Part shown: positions 12,401 to 23,140 of the stretch, one piece after another
Position numbering within the stretch: position 1 is the first letter of the stretch
Layout of the letters: each line of letters opens with the position of its first letter
Made by a program: the position numbers and the translations under genes
The notes under the pieces: generated by a model
The model's input: the letters and a program-made list of their open reading frames with translations, nothing else
Databases searched by the model: none
Told to the model about the DNA's origin: nothing
Source of the DNA: Mauremys mutica
Taxonomy: Eukaryota; Chordata; Testudines; Geoemydidae
Assembly (NCBI RefSeq): GCF_020497125.1
Contig: NW_025422903.1
Location: 434,001-498,000 of the forward strand
Direction of reading: 5' to 3'
Length of the DNA stretch: 64,000 nucleotides

Positions 12401-15400
12401 CCGCCCCACAGCACAGCGCCCCCTAGTGCCCAGCCCCGGCCTGCGGGGAGAGCCCCCTGCCCCACAGCACAGCGCCCCCTGGTGCCCAGCCCCCACCCCA
12501 CAGCACAGCGCCCCCTAGTGCCCAGCCCCTGCCTGCGGTGAGAGCCCCCTGCCCCACAGCACAGTGCCCCCTGGTGCCCAGCCCCCACCCCACAGCACAG
12601 CGCCCCCTAGTGCCCAGCCCCGGCCTGCGGGGAGAGCCCCCTGCCCCACAGCACAGCGCCCCCTGGTGCCCAGCCCCCTCCCCACAGCACAGTGCCTCCT
12701 CGTGCCCAGCCCCTGCCTGTGGGGAGAGCCCCCCGCCCCACAGCACAGCGCCCCCTAGTGCCCAGCCCCCGCCCCACAGCACAGCGCCCCCTGGTGCCCA
12801 GCCCCTGGCCCACAGCACAGCGCCCCCTGGTGCCCAGCCCCCGCCCCATAGCACAGCGCCCCCTGGTGCCCAGCCCCCTGCCCCACAGCACAGCGCACCC
12901 TGGCACCGGGGCAACACCCCCACCCAGCCCCCTGCCCTATGGTGCCCCCTACTGCCCACCCTTGCTTGCTTGTCAGGAGACAGCAGCCTCTGCCCCGCTC
13001 CCTGCCCCACAGCGCCCCCTAGTGCCTGGCACTGACTGCCAAGGGAGAGCGCCCCCTGCCCCCCAAGCATCCCCCGCCCCAGGGTGCCTCCCCCCCGACT
13101 CACCCAGGGTGCCGGAGACGATGTCGACCTTGCACAGCACCCCGTCGCGCTCCCCGATGCCGGCCCCACGGGCGCCGTACAGCCCCACGGCGTGAACCTC
13201 GTCCACGAAGGTGAGGGCGCCGTGCGCATGCGCCACGTCACACAGCTCCTCCAGGGGGCAGATCCCACCTGCGGGGGGAGAGGGAGCAGCTGGGGGGGGT
13301 CCCTGGGACACGGGGGGAGGGCGGGGCCCTGGGGGGCAAGGGGGGGTCCTGGGATGCGGGGGGCGGGGGGGTCCCTGGGCTGCGGGAGGAGGGCGGGACT
13401 CTGGGGGGCAGGGCTGGGGGGGCACTGGGATGCAGTGGGTGAGGCCTGGGGGGCAGGGCAGGGGGGTCCCTGGGCTGCGGGAGGAGGGTGGGACTCTGGG
13501 GGGCAGGGCAGGGGGGCCCTGGGATGCAGTGGGGGAGGCCTGGGGGGCAGGGCAGGGGGGTCCCTGGGCTGCGGGAGGAGGGCAGGACTCTGGGGGGCAG
13601 GGCTGGGGGGTCCCTGGGCTGCGGGAGGAGGGCGGGACCCTGGGGGGCAGGGCTGGGGGGTCCCTGGGCTGCAGGAGGAGGGCGGGACCCTGGGGGGCAG
13701 GGCTGGGGGGGCCCTGGGCTGCGGGAGGAGGGCGGGACTCTGGGGGGCAGGGCAGGGGGGTCCTGGGATGCAGTGGGGGAGGCCTGGGGGGCAGGGCTGG
13801 GGGGTCCCTGGGCTGCGGGAGGAGGGCGGGACTCTGGGGGGCAGGGCAGGGGGGTCCTGGGATGCAGTGGGGGAGGCCTGGGGGGCAGGGCTGGGGGGTA
13901 CCTGGGCTGCGGGAGGAGGGCGGGACTCTGGGGGGCAGGGCTGGGGTGTCCCATGGCTGCGGGAGGAGGGCGGGACGCTGGGGGGAAGGGCTGGGGGGGC
14001 CCTGGGCTGCGGGAGGAGGGCGGGACGCTGGGGGGCCGGGCTGGGGGGCCCTGGGCTGCGGGAGGAGGGCGGGACTCTGGGGGGCAGGGCAGGGGGGTCC
14101 TGGGATGCAGTGGGGGAGGCCTGGGGGGCAGGGCTGGGGGGTCCCTGGGCTGCGGGAGGAGGGCGGGACTCTGGGGGGCAGGGCAGGGGGGTCCTGGGAT
14201 GCAGTGGGGGAGGCCTGGGGGGCAGGGCTGGGGGGTCCCTGGGCTGCGGGAGGAGGGCGGGACTCTGGGGGGCAGGGCTGGGGGGTCCCTTGGCTGCGGG
14301 AGGAGGGCGGGACTCTGGGGGGCAGGGCAGGGGGGCCCTGGGATGCAGTGGGGGAGGCCTGGGGGGCAGGGCTGGGGGGTCCCTGGGCTGCGGGAGGAGG
14401 GCGGGACCCTGGGGGGCAGGGCTGGGGGATCCCTGGGCTACGGGCGCTGGGCAGGGGGGCCCTACCGTCCATGGAGTGCACGGTCTCAAAGGCCACGATC
14501 TTGGGGATGCCGAGGGGGCTGCGGCCCAGCAGCTGGGCCAGGTGCTGGGGGTCGTTGTGCCGGAAGACGTGTTTGGGGACCCCGCTGTTGCGGATCCCCT
14601 GGATCATGGAGGCGTGATTCCCCGCGTCCGAGAAGATCTCACAGCCTGGGGGGGGAGGGTGTGTGTTAGTGCTGTGACCAGAACCCAGGAGTCCGGGCTC
14701 CCAGCCCCGCCCCGCTCTAACCACCAGCCCCCACTGCCCTCCCAGAGCTGGGTAGAGAACCCAGGAGTCCGGGCTCCCAGCCCCCCTGCTCTAACCACCA
14801 GCGCCCACTCCCCTCCCCGAGCCAGGGAGAGAACCCAGGCGTCCGGGTACCTGGCATCATCCTGGCGAGGGTGAAGAGGGTGGAGTCGTTGGCGACGTAG
14901 CAGGAGGAGAACAACAAGGCGGCGTCTTTGCGATGGAGCTGGGCCAGCTCCCGCTCCAGGTCCACGTGGTACTGGCTGGTGCCCGAGATGTTCCTGGTGC
15001 CCCCGGCCCCCAAGCCATGGTGCTGCAGGGCGTCCCTGGAGGGGAGAGAGGGGTCAGCGCACAGGGCCGGGCTGGCAGGGGCTGCGGGTCGGGAGTGAGG
15101 GGCACCGGCAGGGCTGTTGTGGGGAGCCCAGGGCCGGGCTGGCAGGGGCTGCGGGTCGGGAGTGAGGGGCACCCTCTCACATGGCAGCCTGCAGCACCCG
15201 TGGGTGGCGGCTCATGCCCAGGTAGTCGTTGCTGCACCAGACCGAGACCTCGGGGCCCGCGGCCTCCCGGGCGAAGGGGAAGGCGTCCGCTCGGCGCGTC
15301 ACCGTCTTGAAGACGCGATAGGTGTGATCCCGGCGCTTGGCCTCCAGCCGCCCCTCCAGGAAGGAATCGTAGGAGAAGGCCCCGGATCCTGTGGGGGGGG

Positions 15401-18400
15401 GGCAGACAGGGTCAGAGACAGACCCCCAGACACAGGGGTTCCCCCCTCGCCTCCCCCCAGTCACAGCGGTTCCCCCCCTCCAGAGCAGTGGGGCGAGGGG
15501 GGGGCTGCAGAGTAGGGGGGCACAGAGCAGAGGGGTGGGGGGGACCCTGAATCCACGGCTCCCACTCCCACAAGCGACCCTGGCGTCTAGGACGGGGCCG
15601 GGTAATCAGCCAGGGAATATCCCCAGCTGCCGCGAGCTCTATTCCAATTGGGAACGGTGCAGAGACGGGCCAGGAAACGGATCCAGGGGCTGGAGGAGCC
15701 ACCGCAGGAGAGACTGAAAAGTTCAGCTCGGAAAAGAGCCGCCAGAGGCGGGAGGCGAGCGCGGGCTCTGAACTCGGGATTGGTGCAGAGAGAGGGAACC
15801 CAGGGGGCTTCATTCACCCCTTCCCATAACACAAGGGCCAGGGGTCCCCCTACGAAATCAAGAGGCGGCAGGTTTCACGCAGACACAAGGCCAGAGGTCT
15901 TCACGCGGCGCACGGCCGACCTGCGGAACTCCCCGCCGCAGGATGTTGTGAAGGCCAGAACTATAAGTGGGTTCAGAGCAGTTCCTGGAGGCGAGACCCA
16001 GCAACGGCTGGTAGCCAGGATGGGCCGGAGGAACCCCATGCTCCGGGTGTCCCTAAACCTTTACCAGACTCGCAGTCAAGCTGGGCCGGTCTTTCCGAAG
16101 GGATCCGCTCCGGGAATTATTTGGCAGGGGGGATGTTCTCTGGCCTGCACTATGGGGGGGGGTCACTTCTGGCCTGGGGGGTGTCTATGAAGAATGAGGT
16201 GGGATTTGATGGCTGCTTACAACTACCTGAAGGGGGTTCCAAAGAGGCTGGAGCTCGGCTGGTCTCAGTGGTGGCAGATGACAGAACAAGGAGTGATGGG
16301 CTCAAGTTGCAGAGGGGGAGGTTTAGGTTGGATAGTAGGAATCACTATTTCACGAGGAGGGTGGTGAACTGATGAATGAAATTGTTTTAACTGTTCACTT
16401 TATTCATGTAACTTCATAAGTAAAGTTTTAGGAATGAAACAACGTTAATTCATCAAACCGGTTACCCCAAGAACTGGCTAATTGACAGTGAAGATGCTGG
16501 TTAAGAGCCAGAGCTGTTCAGTCAGCTGCCCTTGTACGTTTCACTATCAGTCCAATTCCTGCTTAAATCACTGAGACTTGCACTGTTTCACTATTGTAAC
16601 TTCTGTTCACCATTGACTACACGTGCCTACATTGTAACTTCTGTTCACTGTTCACCAGTCACTACACGTGCCTACATTGTAACCTCTGTTCACTGTTCAC
16701 CAGTCACTGCACGTGCCTACATTGTAACCTCTGTTCACGGTTCACCAGTCACTGCACGTGCCTACATTGTAACCTCTGTTCACTGTTCACCATTCACTAC
16801 ACGTGCCTACATTGTAACTTCTGTTCACTGTTCACCAGTCACTACACGTGCCTACATTGTAACCTCTGTTCACTGTTCACCAGTCACTGCACGTGCCTAC
16901 ATTGTAACCTCTGTTCACGGTTCACCAGTCACTGCACGTGCCTACATTGTAACCTCTGTTCACTGTTCACCATTCACTACACGTGCCTACATTGTAACTT
17001 CTGTTCACTGTTCACCAGTCACTGCACGTGCCTACATTGTAACCTCTGGTCACTGTTCACCAGTCACAGCACGTGCCTACATTGTAACCTCTGTTCACTG
17101 TTCACCAGTCACTGCACGTGCCTACATTGTAACCTCTGTTCACTGTTCACCAGTCACTACACTTGTCTACACTGTAACTTCTGTTCACTGTTCACAATTC
17201 ACTGCACGTGCCTACATTGTAACCTCTGTTCACTGTTCACCAGTCACTGCACGTGCCTACATTGTAACCTCTGTTCACTGTTCACCATTCACTCCACGTG
17301 CCTACATTGTAACCTCTGTTCACTGTTCACCAGTCACTGCACGTGCCTACATTGTAACCTCTGTTCACTGTTCACCAGTCACTGCACGTGCCTACATTGT
17401 AACCTCTGTTCACTGTTCACCAGTCACTGCACGTGCCTACATTGTAACCTCTGTTCACTGTTCACCAGTCACTGCACGTGCCTACATTGTAACCTCTGTT
17501 CACTGTTCACCAGTCACTACACGTGCCTACATTGTAACTTCTGTTCACTGTTCACCATTCACTGCACGTGCCTACATTGTAACCTCTGTTCACTGTTCAC
17601 CAGTCACTGCACGTGCCTACATTGTAACCTCTGTTCACTGTTCACCAGTCACTGCACGTGCCTACATTGTAACCTCTGTTCACTGTTCACCAGTCACTGC
17701 ACGTGCCTACATTGTAACCTCTGTTCACTGTTCACCAGTCACTGCACGTGCCTACATTGTAACCTCTGTTCACTGTTCACCAGTCACTGCACGTGCCTAC
17801 ATTGTAACTTCTGTTCACTGTTCACCAGTCACTGCACGTGCCTACATTGTAACTTCTGTTCACTGTTCACCAGTCACTGCACGTGCCTACATTGTAACTT
17901 CTGTTCCCTGTTCACCAGTCACTGCACGTGCCTACATTGTAACTTCTGTTCACTGTTCACCATTCACTACACGTGCCTACATTGTAACTTCTGTTCACTG
18001 TTCACCAGTCACTACACGTGCCTACATTGTAACCTCTGTTCTCCGTTCACCAGTCACTACACTTGCCTACATTGTAACTTCTGTTCACTGTTCACCAGTC
18101 ACTGCACGTGCCTACATTGTAACCTCTGTTCACTGTTTGCCATACTGGAATCCAAACCCCAGTTTAAAACGCTCTCTCCATTTCGTAAAAGCTTCCTCCA
18201 ACCTTCCTTTTTGCAAACCCTGCTGTGCTCTCGTTAGTAGGGTCGATGTGTGACTGAGGTATGGATGGATGATGGCCCCGGCCTGTCCTGATGAAGCAGA
18301 GTTCACACCCCACCGGCTGAAGCTGCAGACAAGAGCCCTAACAAAGTGAGCAGAGTCCACCCTAAACAGAAAAGCTACAAGAGAAGGAAGCTCAAAGCCG

Positions 18401-20191
18401 GGTCCCAGGCTGACAGTCAGGCCTGCAATTGACGGGTGATCAGTCACCAGACCCAGAGGTGGTGACACAGCAAGACCTAGAGACTCTGGATTCAGACTCA
18501 AGCCTACAAAAAGGCTGGGTGAGATGGGAGACTTGGGGGGTAACGTTCTGCTGCCAGCATGGACGGGCCTCGGCGCCTGCCCCCCAGAGACCAGCTCCTC
18601 CTCCTGCCCGGCTGTGCTGGCCTGTTACCGCCCCGAGCTACCAACCCAGGCTGGGGAATCCAGCCACGGACTCCAGCCATGTCCATGCAGCAGCTGCAGA
18701 GCATCTGATGGGTGTGTGTGTGTGTGTGTGAGAATGTGAGTGTGTGTGTGTGTGTGTGTGTGTCTGTGTGTAGGTATTAGGTATAATGTGTGTGTGTGTG
18801 TGTGTGTATAAGGATTAAGATATTAGTTATTGGTCATGAATCAAGTTATAATAAATGTGGCATCTTTCTCTTCCCCCTGAAAAGCTCCCCTGCAGTTTTG
18901 TCTGTAAAGCCGAGGGGGGGGAAGCCCTGGGCTGGGTTCCCTGGGGCGGGGGTGGAATCTCCTTCCTTGGGGTGTTTAAGGCCCGGCTGGGAGGATTTAG
19001 GTGGGGCTGGTCCTGCTTTGAGCAGGGGGTTGGACTGGAACCTCCCGAGGTCCCTTCCCACCCTGAGATTCTCTGAGTCTCTCACCCGGCCTCAGGCCTC
19101 ACCTGGCAGGTTGTCCTGGAGCAGGTGCGTGGGGAGGAGCCGGGCGTCGGGCCCCGGCCCATCACGGCCCAGGAATTTCTTCCGGAGGCTGGACTGGACC
19201 TCGAGGAGCAGAGAGCTGAGGGGGTCTGGAGGGGCACAGAGATGGGGGGTGAGTGGGTTAGAGCAGGGGAGCTGGGATCCAGGACTCCTGGGTTCTCTCC
19301 CAGCTCTGGGAGGGGAGTGGGGGCTGGTGGGTTAGAGCAGGGGGGCTGGGAGCCAGGACTCCTGGGTTCTCTCCAAGCTCTGGGAGGGGAGTGGGGGCTG
19401 GTGGGTTAGAGCAGGGGGGGGCTGGGAGCCAGGACTCCTGGGTTCTCTCCCAGCTCTGGGAGGGGAGTGGGGGCTGGTGGGTTAGAGCAGGGGAGCTGGG
19501 AGCCAGGACTCCTGGGTTCTCTCCAAGCTCTGGGAGGGGAGTGGGGGATGGTGGGTTAGAGCAGGGGGGGCTGGGAGCCAGGACTCCTGGGTTCTCTCCC
19601 AGCTCTGGGAGGGGAGTGGGGGATGGTGGGTTAGAGCGGGGGAGTGTCTGGGAACCAGGACTCCTGGGTTCTCCGACGAGGTCAGAGCAGCCCTCACCTG
19701 CCTTGTAGACTTTCACATCCTCCTGCACCTCTGGCCCAGCGCGCTGAACGATCCGGCTCCGTCCACCCCGCACCTCCGACTCCATGAAGGGGCAGTGGGT
19801 TTGGGAAGGGCTGGAGGCTGCTTCTGGGGTCTCCGACTCCCGGGGGACAGATCCTGCTGCTGGGGAGAGACAGCCAAGCCAAAGGGATGGAACCCAGGAG
19901 TCCTGGCTCCCAGCTCCTCCTCCCCCTCCCCCCGCTCTAACCACTAGACCCCACTCCCCTCCCAGAGCCGGGGAGAGAACCCAGGAGTCCTGGCTCCCAG
20001 CCCCGCCACTGCTTACCAAGTGGGATGGGGTTGTCCGTCCCCCTCTGCGGGTCTGGGGAGGAGCCCATCAGGGACCGGGCCACCATGACTGGACATCGCT
20101 GGGCGCTGCTCACCAGCAGGGGGCGAGCTTTGAGCAGGAAGACGCTGGGGTCCCGGGTCAGGAACGGGCAGCGCTGGAGGAAGGAAGCCAT
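9475..20191 (-). CDS. ALAS2: Erythroid 5-aminolevulinate synthase, mitochondrial
   Basis: Coding exons: 20191-20017, 19859-19698, 19225-19103, 15388-15181, 15035-14851, 14645-14466, 13268-13104, 10719-10451, 10007-9845, 9638-9475. All phases join, giving 597 residues (human 587). The enzyme is PLP-dependent and condenses glycine with succinyl-CoA, the first step of haem synthesis, in the mitochondrial matrix. The N-terminus ([11 protein letters not shown]) is a presequence. Three Cys-Pro haem-regulatory motifs appear at about C8, C33 and C81 (HCPFM). The core carries [44 protein letters not shown] and [13 protein letters not shown], whose lysine (about K401) should bind PLP. The C-terminus (SEWERDSFG) resembles the erythroid paralogue rather than ALAS1. 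The leader-exon iron-responsive element and the convergent APEX2 neighbour also support ALAS2. The ATG at 20191 is preceded by a 17-base UTR after an acceptor at 20209. Confidence 0.96.
10100..10425 (-). repeat. Tandem array of the ~74-bp tRNA/MIR-like unit in ALAS2 intron 9
   Basis: About four copies, minus orientation, filling most of the intron between exons 10719-10451 and 10007-9845. Further copies lie in intron 6 (14690-14850). Confidence 0.85.
10740..12905. repeat. Minisatellite in ALAS2 intron 8 with a CTCF-like core, interrupted by a CR1
   Basis: Present at 10740-10918 and 12105-12905. The core unit is about 38 bases, GCGCCCCCTGGTGCCCAG plus CCCCGCCCCACAGCACA, sometimes lengthened by about 17 bases (CTGCGGGGAGAGCC). 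The minus strand of each unit reads CACCAGGGGGCGCTG or CACTAGGGGGCGCTG. Roughly 20 units are present, all in one orientation. The CR1 at 10919-12104 splits the array. Confidence 0.85.
10919..12104 (-). mobile_element. CR1 LINE, 5'-truncated, minus orientation
   Basis: On the minus strand an uninterrupted reading frame over most of its length carries [29 protein letters not shown] (the reverse-transcriptase active-site motif), [32 protein letters not shown] and [14 protein letters not shown]. It ends in the 3' microsatellite CTTATGTTCTTATGTT. This is the best-preserved CR1 in the window, but only the C-terminal part of the reverse transcriptase is present. It interrupts the ALAS2 intron 8 minisatellite. 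Confidence 0.93.
13280..14455. repeat. G-rich minisatellite in ALAS2 intron 7
   Basis: Alternating units of about 46-52 bases: GGGCTGCGGGAGGAGGGCGGG then ACTCTGGGGGGCAGGG, and GGGATGCAGTGGGGGAGGCC then TGGGGGGCAGGG. They fill the intron between exons 14645-14466 and 13268-13104. Long open frames across it are repeat artefacts. Confidence 0.9.
15630..16375 (+). mobile_element. Degenerate CR1 fragments in ALAS2 intron 4
   Basis: Positions 15640-16030 include TTCACGCGGCGCACGGCC and a block matching the CR1 '[14 protein letters not shown]' region. Positions 16195-16372 match a CR1 3' segment (CTACCTGAAGGGGGTTCC, GATGACAGAACAAGGAGTGA, AGGTTTAGGTTGGATA). Both are plus orientation and heavily mutated. 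Confidence 0.75.
16580..18150 (+). repeat. 45-bp tandem repeat array, ~34 copies, in ALAS2 intron 4
   Basis: The unit is about CACTGTTCACCAGTCACTGC then ACGTGCCTACATTGTAACCT then CTGTT. Copies are highly uniform, differing at a few positions (GTC/TTC, TGC/TAC, CCTC/CTTC). Because 45 is divisible by three, the plus strand stays open from 16532 to 18253 (573 codons repeating [15 protein letters not shown]). Nearly every unit contains the E-box CACGTG. There are no spacers, so this is not a CRISPR array. I regard it as a minisatellite. Confidence 0.95.
18150..18712. other. ALAS2 intron 4 remainder
   Basis: Unique-looking sequence downstream of the 45-bp array with no exon of ALAS2 recognised and no distinctive repeat. 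Confidence 0.4.
18713..18812. repeat. (TG)n microsatellite
   Basis: Interrupted TG dinucleotide runs within ALAS2 intron 4. Confidence 0.95.
19255..19680 (+). repeat. Tandem array of the ~74-bp tRNA/MIR-like unit in ALAS2 intron 3
   Basis: About six copies, plus orientation, fill intron 3 almost from splice site to splice site. Two copies in minus orientation occupy intron 2 (19885-20005). Confidence 0.88.
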
Positions 20192-20805
20192 CGTGCCGGA
20201 TTGCGGTGCTGCCCGGGAGAGAGAATGGGCGTGAGGAACCCAGGCGTCCGGGACCCCCGCCCCGCAGCACGCCACCCCCGCCCCAGCTCTTCGGGGGAGG
20301 GGGGAAGATGCAGATACAGCTGGCCAGTTGTGCCTGGAGGAGAACGGTGGTGGTGGAGAACCTCCTTCCTGACCCTGGGGAGCCCTGAAGCATGTGATTG
20401 GCCTATTGGCCGAATTTGCCCCTCCGGGATTTTTTCTGACAGGGGGCTAATCTGAAAATGGGAAGGGGGGGACACCTTGGTACAGCCACACCGGTAAGCA
20501 CCTGTCTGCCAAGAGATCCAGGCGGGCAGAAAGCGACACCTTCCAGCAGCCCAGCCCCCCGAGTGCCCCCATGGAGACCCCTCCCGAATGAGTGCTCCCC
20601 ACCCCCATCCCAGAGGAGTAACAATAGGGGGACAGGTGGGGAGGGGATCATCCACCGAGCGGATTGGAGGGTGGGCGCAGGCGGGTGGACGGGACCCGAT
20701 TCCGTCCCTCGTCCCGTCGGTCTTTATGGACCGAGTGCGAGGTTGTGTGACATTCGGACACCCCGGAGCAGGGCGGCGCCGTGTCTGTTGGAGGCTGATA
20801 AGAGC

Positions 20806-20812
20806 CATGGGG
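20806..20812 (+). promoter_or_regulatory. GATA-factor site in ALAS2 intron 1
   Basis: TGATAAG matches the WGATAAG consensus. Mammalian ALAS2 intron 1 contains an erythroid GATA1 enhancer, so this position fits. No function is shown here. Confidence 0.4.
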
Positions 20813-21312
20813 GGGGCCCACCCATCGCAGCTGCGGGGGATGGGGGGGCTTGCGGTGGGGGGGGAGACGGATGGACGGGGGCCAGAGGGGAGGCCCTCAA
20901 AGAATGACACCCCGAATGCCCAGGGGATTTTATGGGGGCAGCACTGCCCAGGCCCTGTTCCCTGTCCCACCATGAGCCAGCCCCCCTGCCCTTGCCGTGG
21001 GGCCAGATCAGAGCCGGTGCCCCCTCGAGGGGCAGGGCCCCCTAACATGCTCGAGGGGCGAAGCCATGGGGCTGAGGTATGGTGTCTCCGGGCTGCTGAC
21101 ATCCACAGGCTGGCTGGCCCCCCAGCAGACCCCCCCAACCTTCATTGCGTCCCCCCCAAAGCGTGCCCTCCTCAGCCGCCCCTTCCCCCTAACCGCCCCC
21201 CCAGCTGAGTCCCCCATTTATCCCCCCAGCAGCCCCCCGTCCTCCCTAACCAGCCCCCCATTCCCCCACTGAACCCCCAATGCCCCCCAGATGCCAGACG
21301 ACCCCCCCGTTA

Positions 21313-21410
21313 CCTGTTGTCCTGCACTGAGGACGAACAACCAGCACTGACTGACACCCCCTGAGAGGCTGCCAGGGCCCCCTCTCGCCAGCCCCACCCC
21401 ATAACGGAGC
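21313..21410 (-). other. ALAS2: ALAS2 exon 1 (5' leader)
   Basis: The exon ends with CAACAG|GTAACG (donor at 21312-21311) and joins the acceptor before 20208. The 5' boundary near 21410 is estimated from the TATA-like box. It contains the iron-responsive element and no start codon used by the protein. Confidence 0.75.
21315..21337 (-). promoter_or_regulatory. ALAS2: Iron-responsive element in the ALAS2 5' leader
   Basis: The minus strand reads GTTCGTCCT, CAGTGC, AGGACAAC. The hexaloop CAGUGC lies at 21328-21323. A perfect 5-bp upper stem (GUCCU/AGGAC), a bulged C at 21334 and a GUU/AAC lower stem match the canonical IRE. In the known system IRP1/IRP2 bind it and block ALAS2 translation when iron is low. 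It ends two bases before the exon 1 donor. Confidence 0.95.
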
Positions 21411-21450
21411 CGCCCAGGCCCACAGATAAGGACAGGCTCTATAAGGCCGA
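21411..21450 (-). promoter_or_regulatory. ALAS2: ALAS2 core promoter
   Basis: The minus strand carries a TATA-like CCTTATAG (plus CTATAAGG, 21439-21446) and a GATA site (plus AGATAAG, 21424-21430) just upstream of the IRE exon. A GCCCCACCCC CACCC-box lies at 21391-21400. GATA plus CACCC elements are typical of erythroid promoters. Confidence 0.6.
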
Positions 21451-21659
21451 GGGGGGGGGAGGGAAGGGTCCATGTTGCAGCTCGGGGGGAGCGACAGGCC
21501 CCACAGAGACTGAGCCCCGGATGCCTGGGTTCTATATCCCAGCACCCCGGCCCTGCCCCCGGCCCCCAAAGTTGCCCTCATTGGGAGGAATAGGGCTGAG
21601 ATCCAGCAAACTCATTTCAGACACACAGGCCAGGTCAGAACTAACCACCTCCCAGCCAG

Positions 21660-22140
21660 AAATACAAGGAGACCTGGCTCCCAGCCCCCCCCGCCTGTCC
21701 TAACCACTAGCCCCCACTGCCCTCCAGAGCCAGGGAGAGAACCCAGGAGTCCTGGCTCCTAGCCCCCCCCCCCCGCCCTAACCACGAGCCTCCACTCCCC
21801 TCCCAGTGCCAGGGAGAGAACTCAGGAGTCCTGGCTCCCAGCCCCCCCCTGCCCTAACCACTAGCCCCCACTCCCCTCCCAGTGCCAGGGAGAGAACTCA
21901 GGAGTCTGGCTCCCAGCCCCCCCCGCTCTAACCACTAGACCCCACTGCCCTCCAGAGCCAGGGAGAGAACCCAGGAGTCCTGGCTCCCAGGCCCCCCCTG
22001 CTCTAACCACTAGCCCCCACTCCCCTCCCAGTGCCAGGGAGAGAACCCAGGAGTCCTGGCTCCCAGCCCCCCCTGCTCTAACCACTAGACCCCACTCCCC
22101 TTCCAGAGCCGGGGAGAGAACCCAGGAGTCCCTGGGGTTT
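21660..22140 (-). repeat. Tandem array of the ~74-bp tRNA/MIR-like unit upstream of ALAS2
   Basis: About six copies, minus orientation, in the ALAS2-PRICKLE3 divergent intergenic region. Confidence 0.85.
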
Positions 22141-22489
22141 GTGGTGGGGGGCACTGGGCTTGCGGGGGGCTGTGGGTCGGAATGGGGGCGGGGGCAGAGC
22201 TATGGGGGTCCTGGGGGGCTGCAGGTGGCCAAGGGCACGTGTTACAGGACCCAGGTTACCCCCCAGCACCCGAGGGTCGGGGGGGGGGGGCCGCCGGGGA
22301 CGGGACAAGCGATGGGGAGAGAGCAGGGGGAGGGAGGGCAGCCGCAGCGGACGGAGGGGGAGGGCGCTGGTTAGGGGGCGGTGCGGTGCGGGAGGGGCCC
22401 GAGGTGGGGCGTGAGGACGGGGGAGGAGCTTGGGGGGGGCCCAGGGGAGAGGGGGCGGAGTGAAGGACAGGGCGGGGGTGGGGAGGAGC

Positions 22490-23140
22490 CGTTGGAGGAC
22501 CGGGGAGGAGCAGCGGGGGGGAAGGAGGAGGAGCAGCGAGGGGGCGGGGGGAGCTGCGGGGGGGAGGAGGAGGAGCACCCAGGGGGCGGGGGGAGCTGCG
22601 GGGGGGGAGGAGGAGGAGCAGCGAGGGGGCGGGGGAGCTGCGGGGGGGGAGGAGGAGCAGCGAGGGGGCGGGGGGAGCTGCGGGAGGGAGGAGGAGGAGC
22701 AGCGAGGGGGCGGGAGAGGAGCTGCGGGGGGGGAGGAGGAGCAGCGAGGGGGCGGGGGGAGCTGCGGGAGGGAGGAGGAGGAGCAGCGAGGGGGCGGGAG
22801 AGGAGCTGCGGGGGGGGAGGAGGAGCAGCGAGGGGGCGGGGGGAGCTGCGGGGGGGAAGGAGGAGGAGCAGCGAGCGGGCGGGGGGAGCTGCGGGGGGGG
22901 CGAAGGAGGAGGAACAGCAGCGGGGGGGGCGGGGGGGAGCTGCGGGGTGGGGAGGAGGAGGAGCAGCGGGGGGGCGGGGGGAGCTGCGGGGGGGGGCGAA
23001 GGAGGAGGAGGAGCAGCGGGGGGGGCGGGGGGAGCTGCGGGGGGGGAGGAGGAGCAGCGAGGGGGCGGGGGAGGAGGAGCTGCGGGGGGGGAGGAGGAGC
23101 AGCGAGGGGGCGGGGGAGGAGGAGCTGCGGGGGGGGCGCG
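22490..23140. repeat. G-rich minisatellite immediately upstream of the PRICKLE3 start codon
   Basis: Units of about 40-55 bases, of the form GGAGCTGCGGGGGGGAGGAG then GAGGAGCAGCGAGGGGGCGG. The array ends about 25 bases before the PRICKLE3 ATG, so it covers the promoter and/or 5' UTR. Its strand asymmetry (G on plus) continues in the direction of transcription. Confidence 0.85.

Noticed and set aside
13280..14455. Immunoglobulin-switch-like or telomeric function for the G-rich minisatellite
   Set aside because: G content alone is common to many introns here. There is no TTAGGG or switch pentamer enrichment.
12423..14874. Very long proline- or glycine-rich open frames on both strands (up to 688 codons)
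   Set aside because: They cross minisatellites and true ALAS2 exons in the wrong frame. GC-rich repeats lack stop codons.
16580..18150. CRISPR array
   Set aside because: Repeats are directly abutting with no unique spacers, the genome is vertebrate, and there are no cas genes.
16532..18253. 573-residue repetitive open frame as a protein gene
   Set aside because: It is fully explained by a 45-bp satellite whose length is divisible by three. There is no plausible start context, no non-repeat domain, and it lies antisense in an ALAS2 intron.
9475..20191. ALAS1 rather than ALAS2
   Set aside because: The C-terminal SEWERDSFG, the leader-exon IRE, the length and the APEX2 neighbour all point to the erythroid gene.
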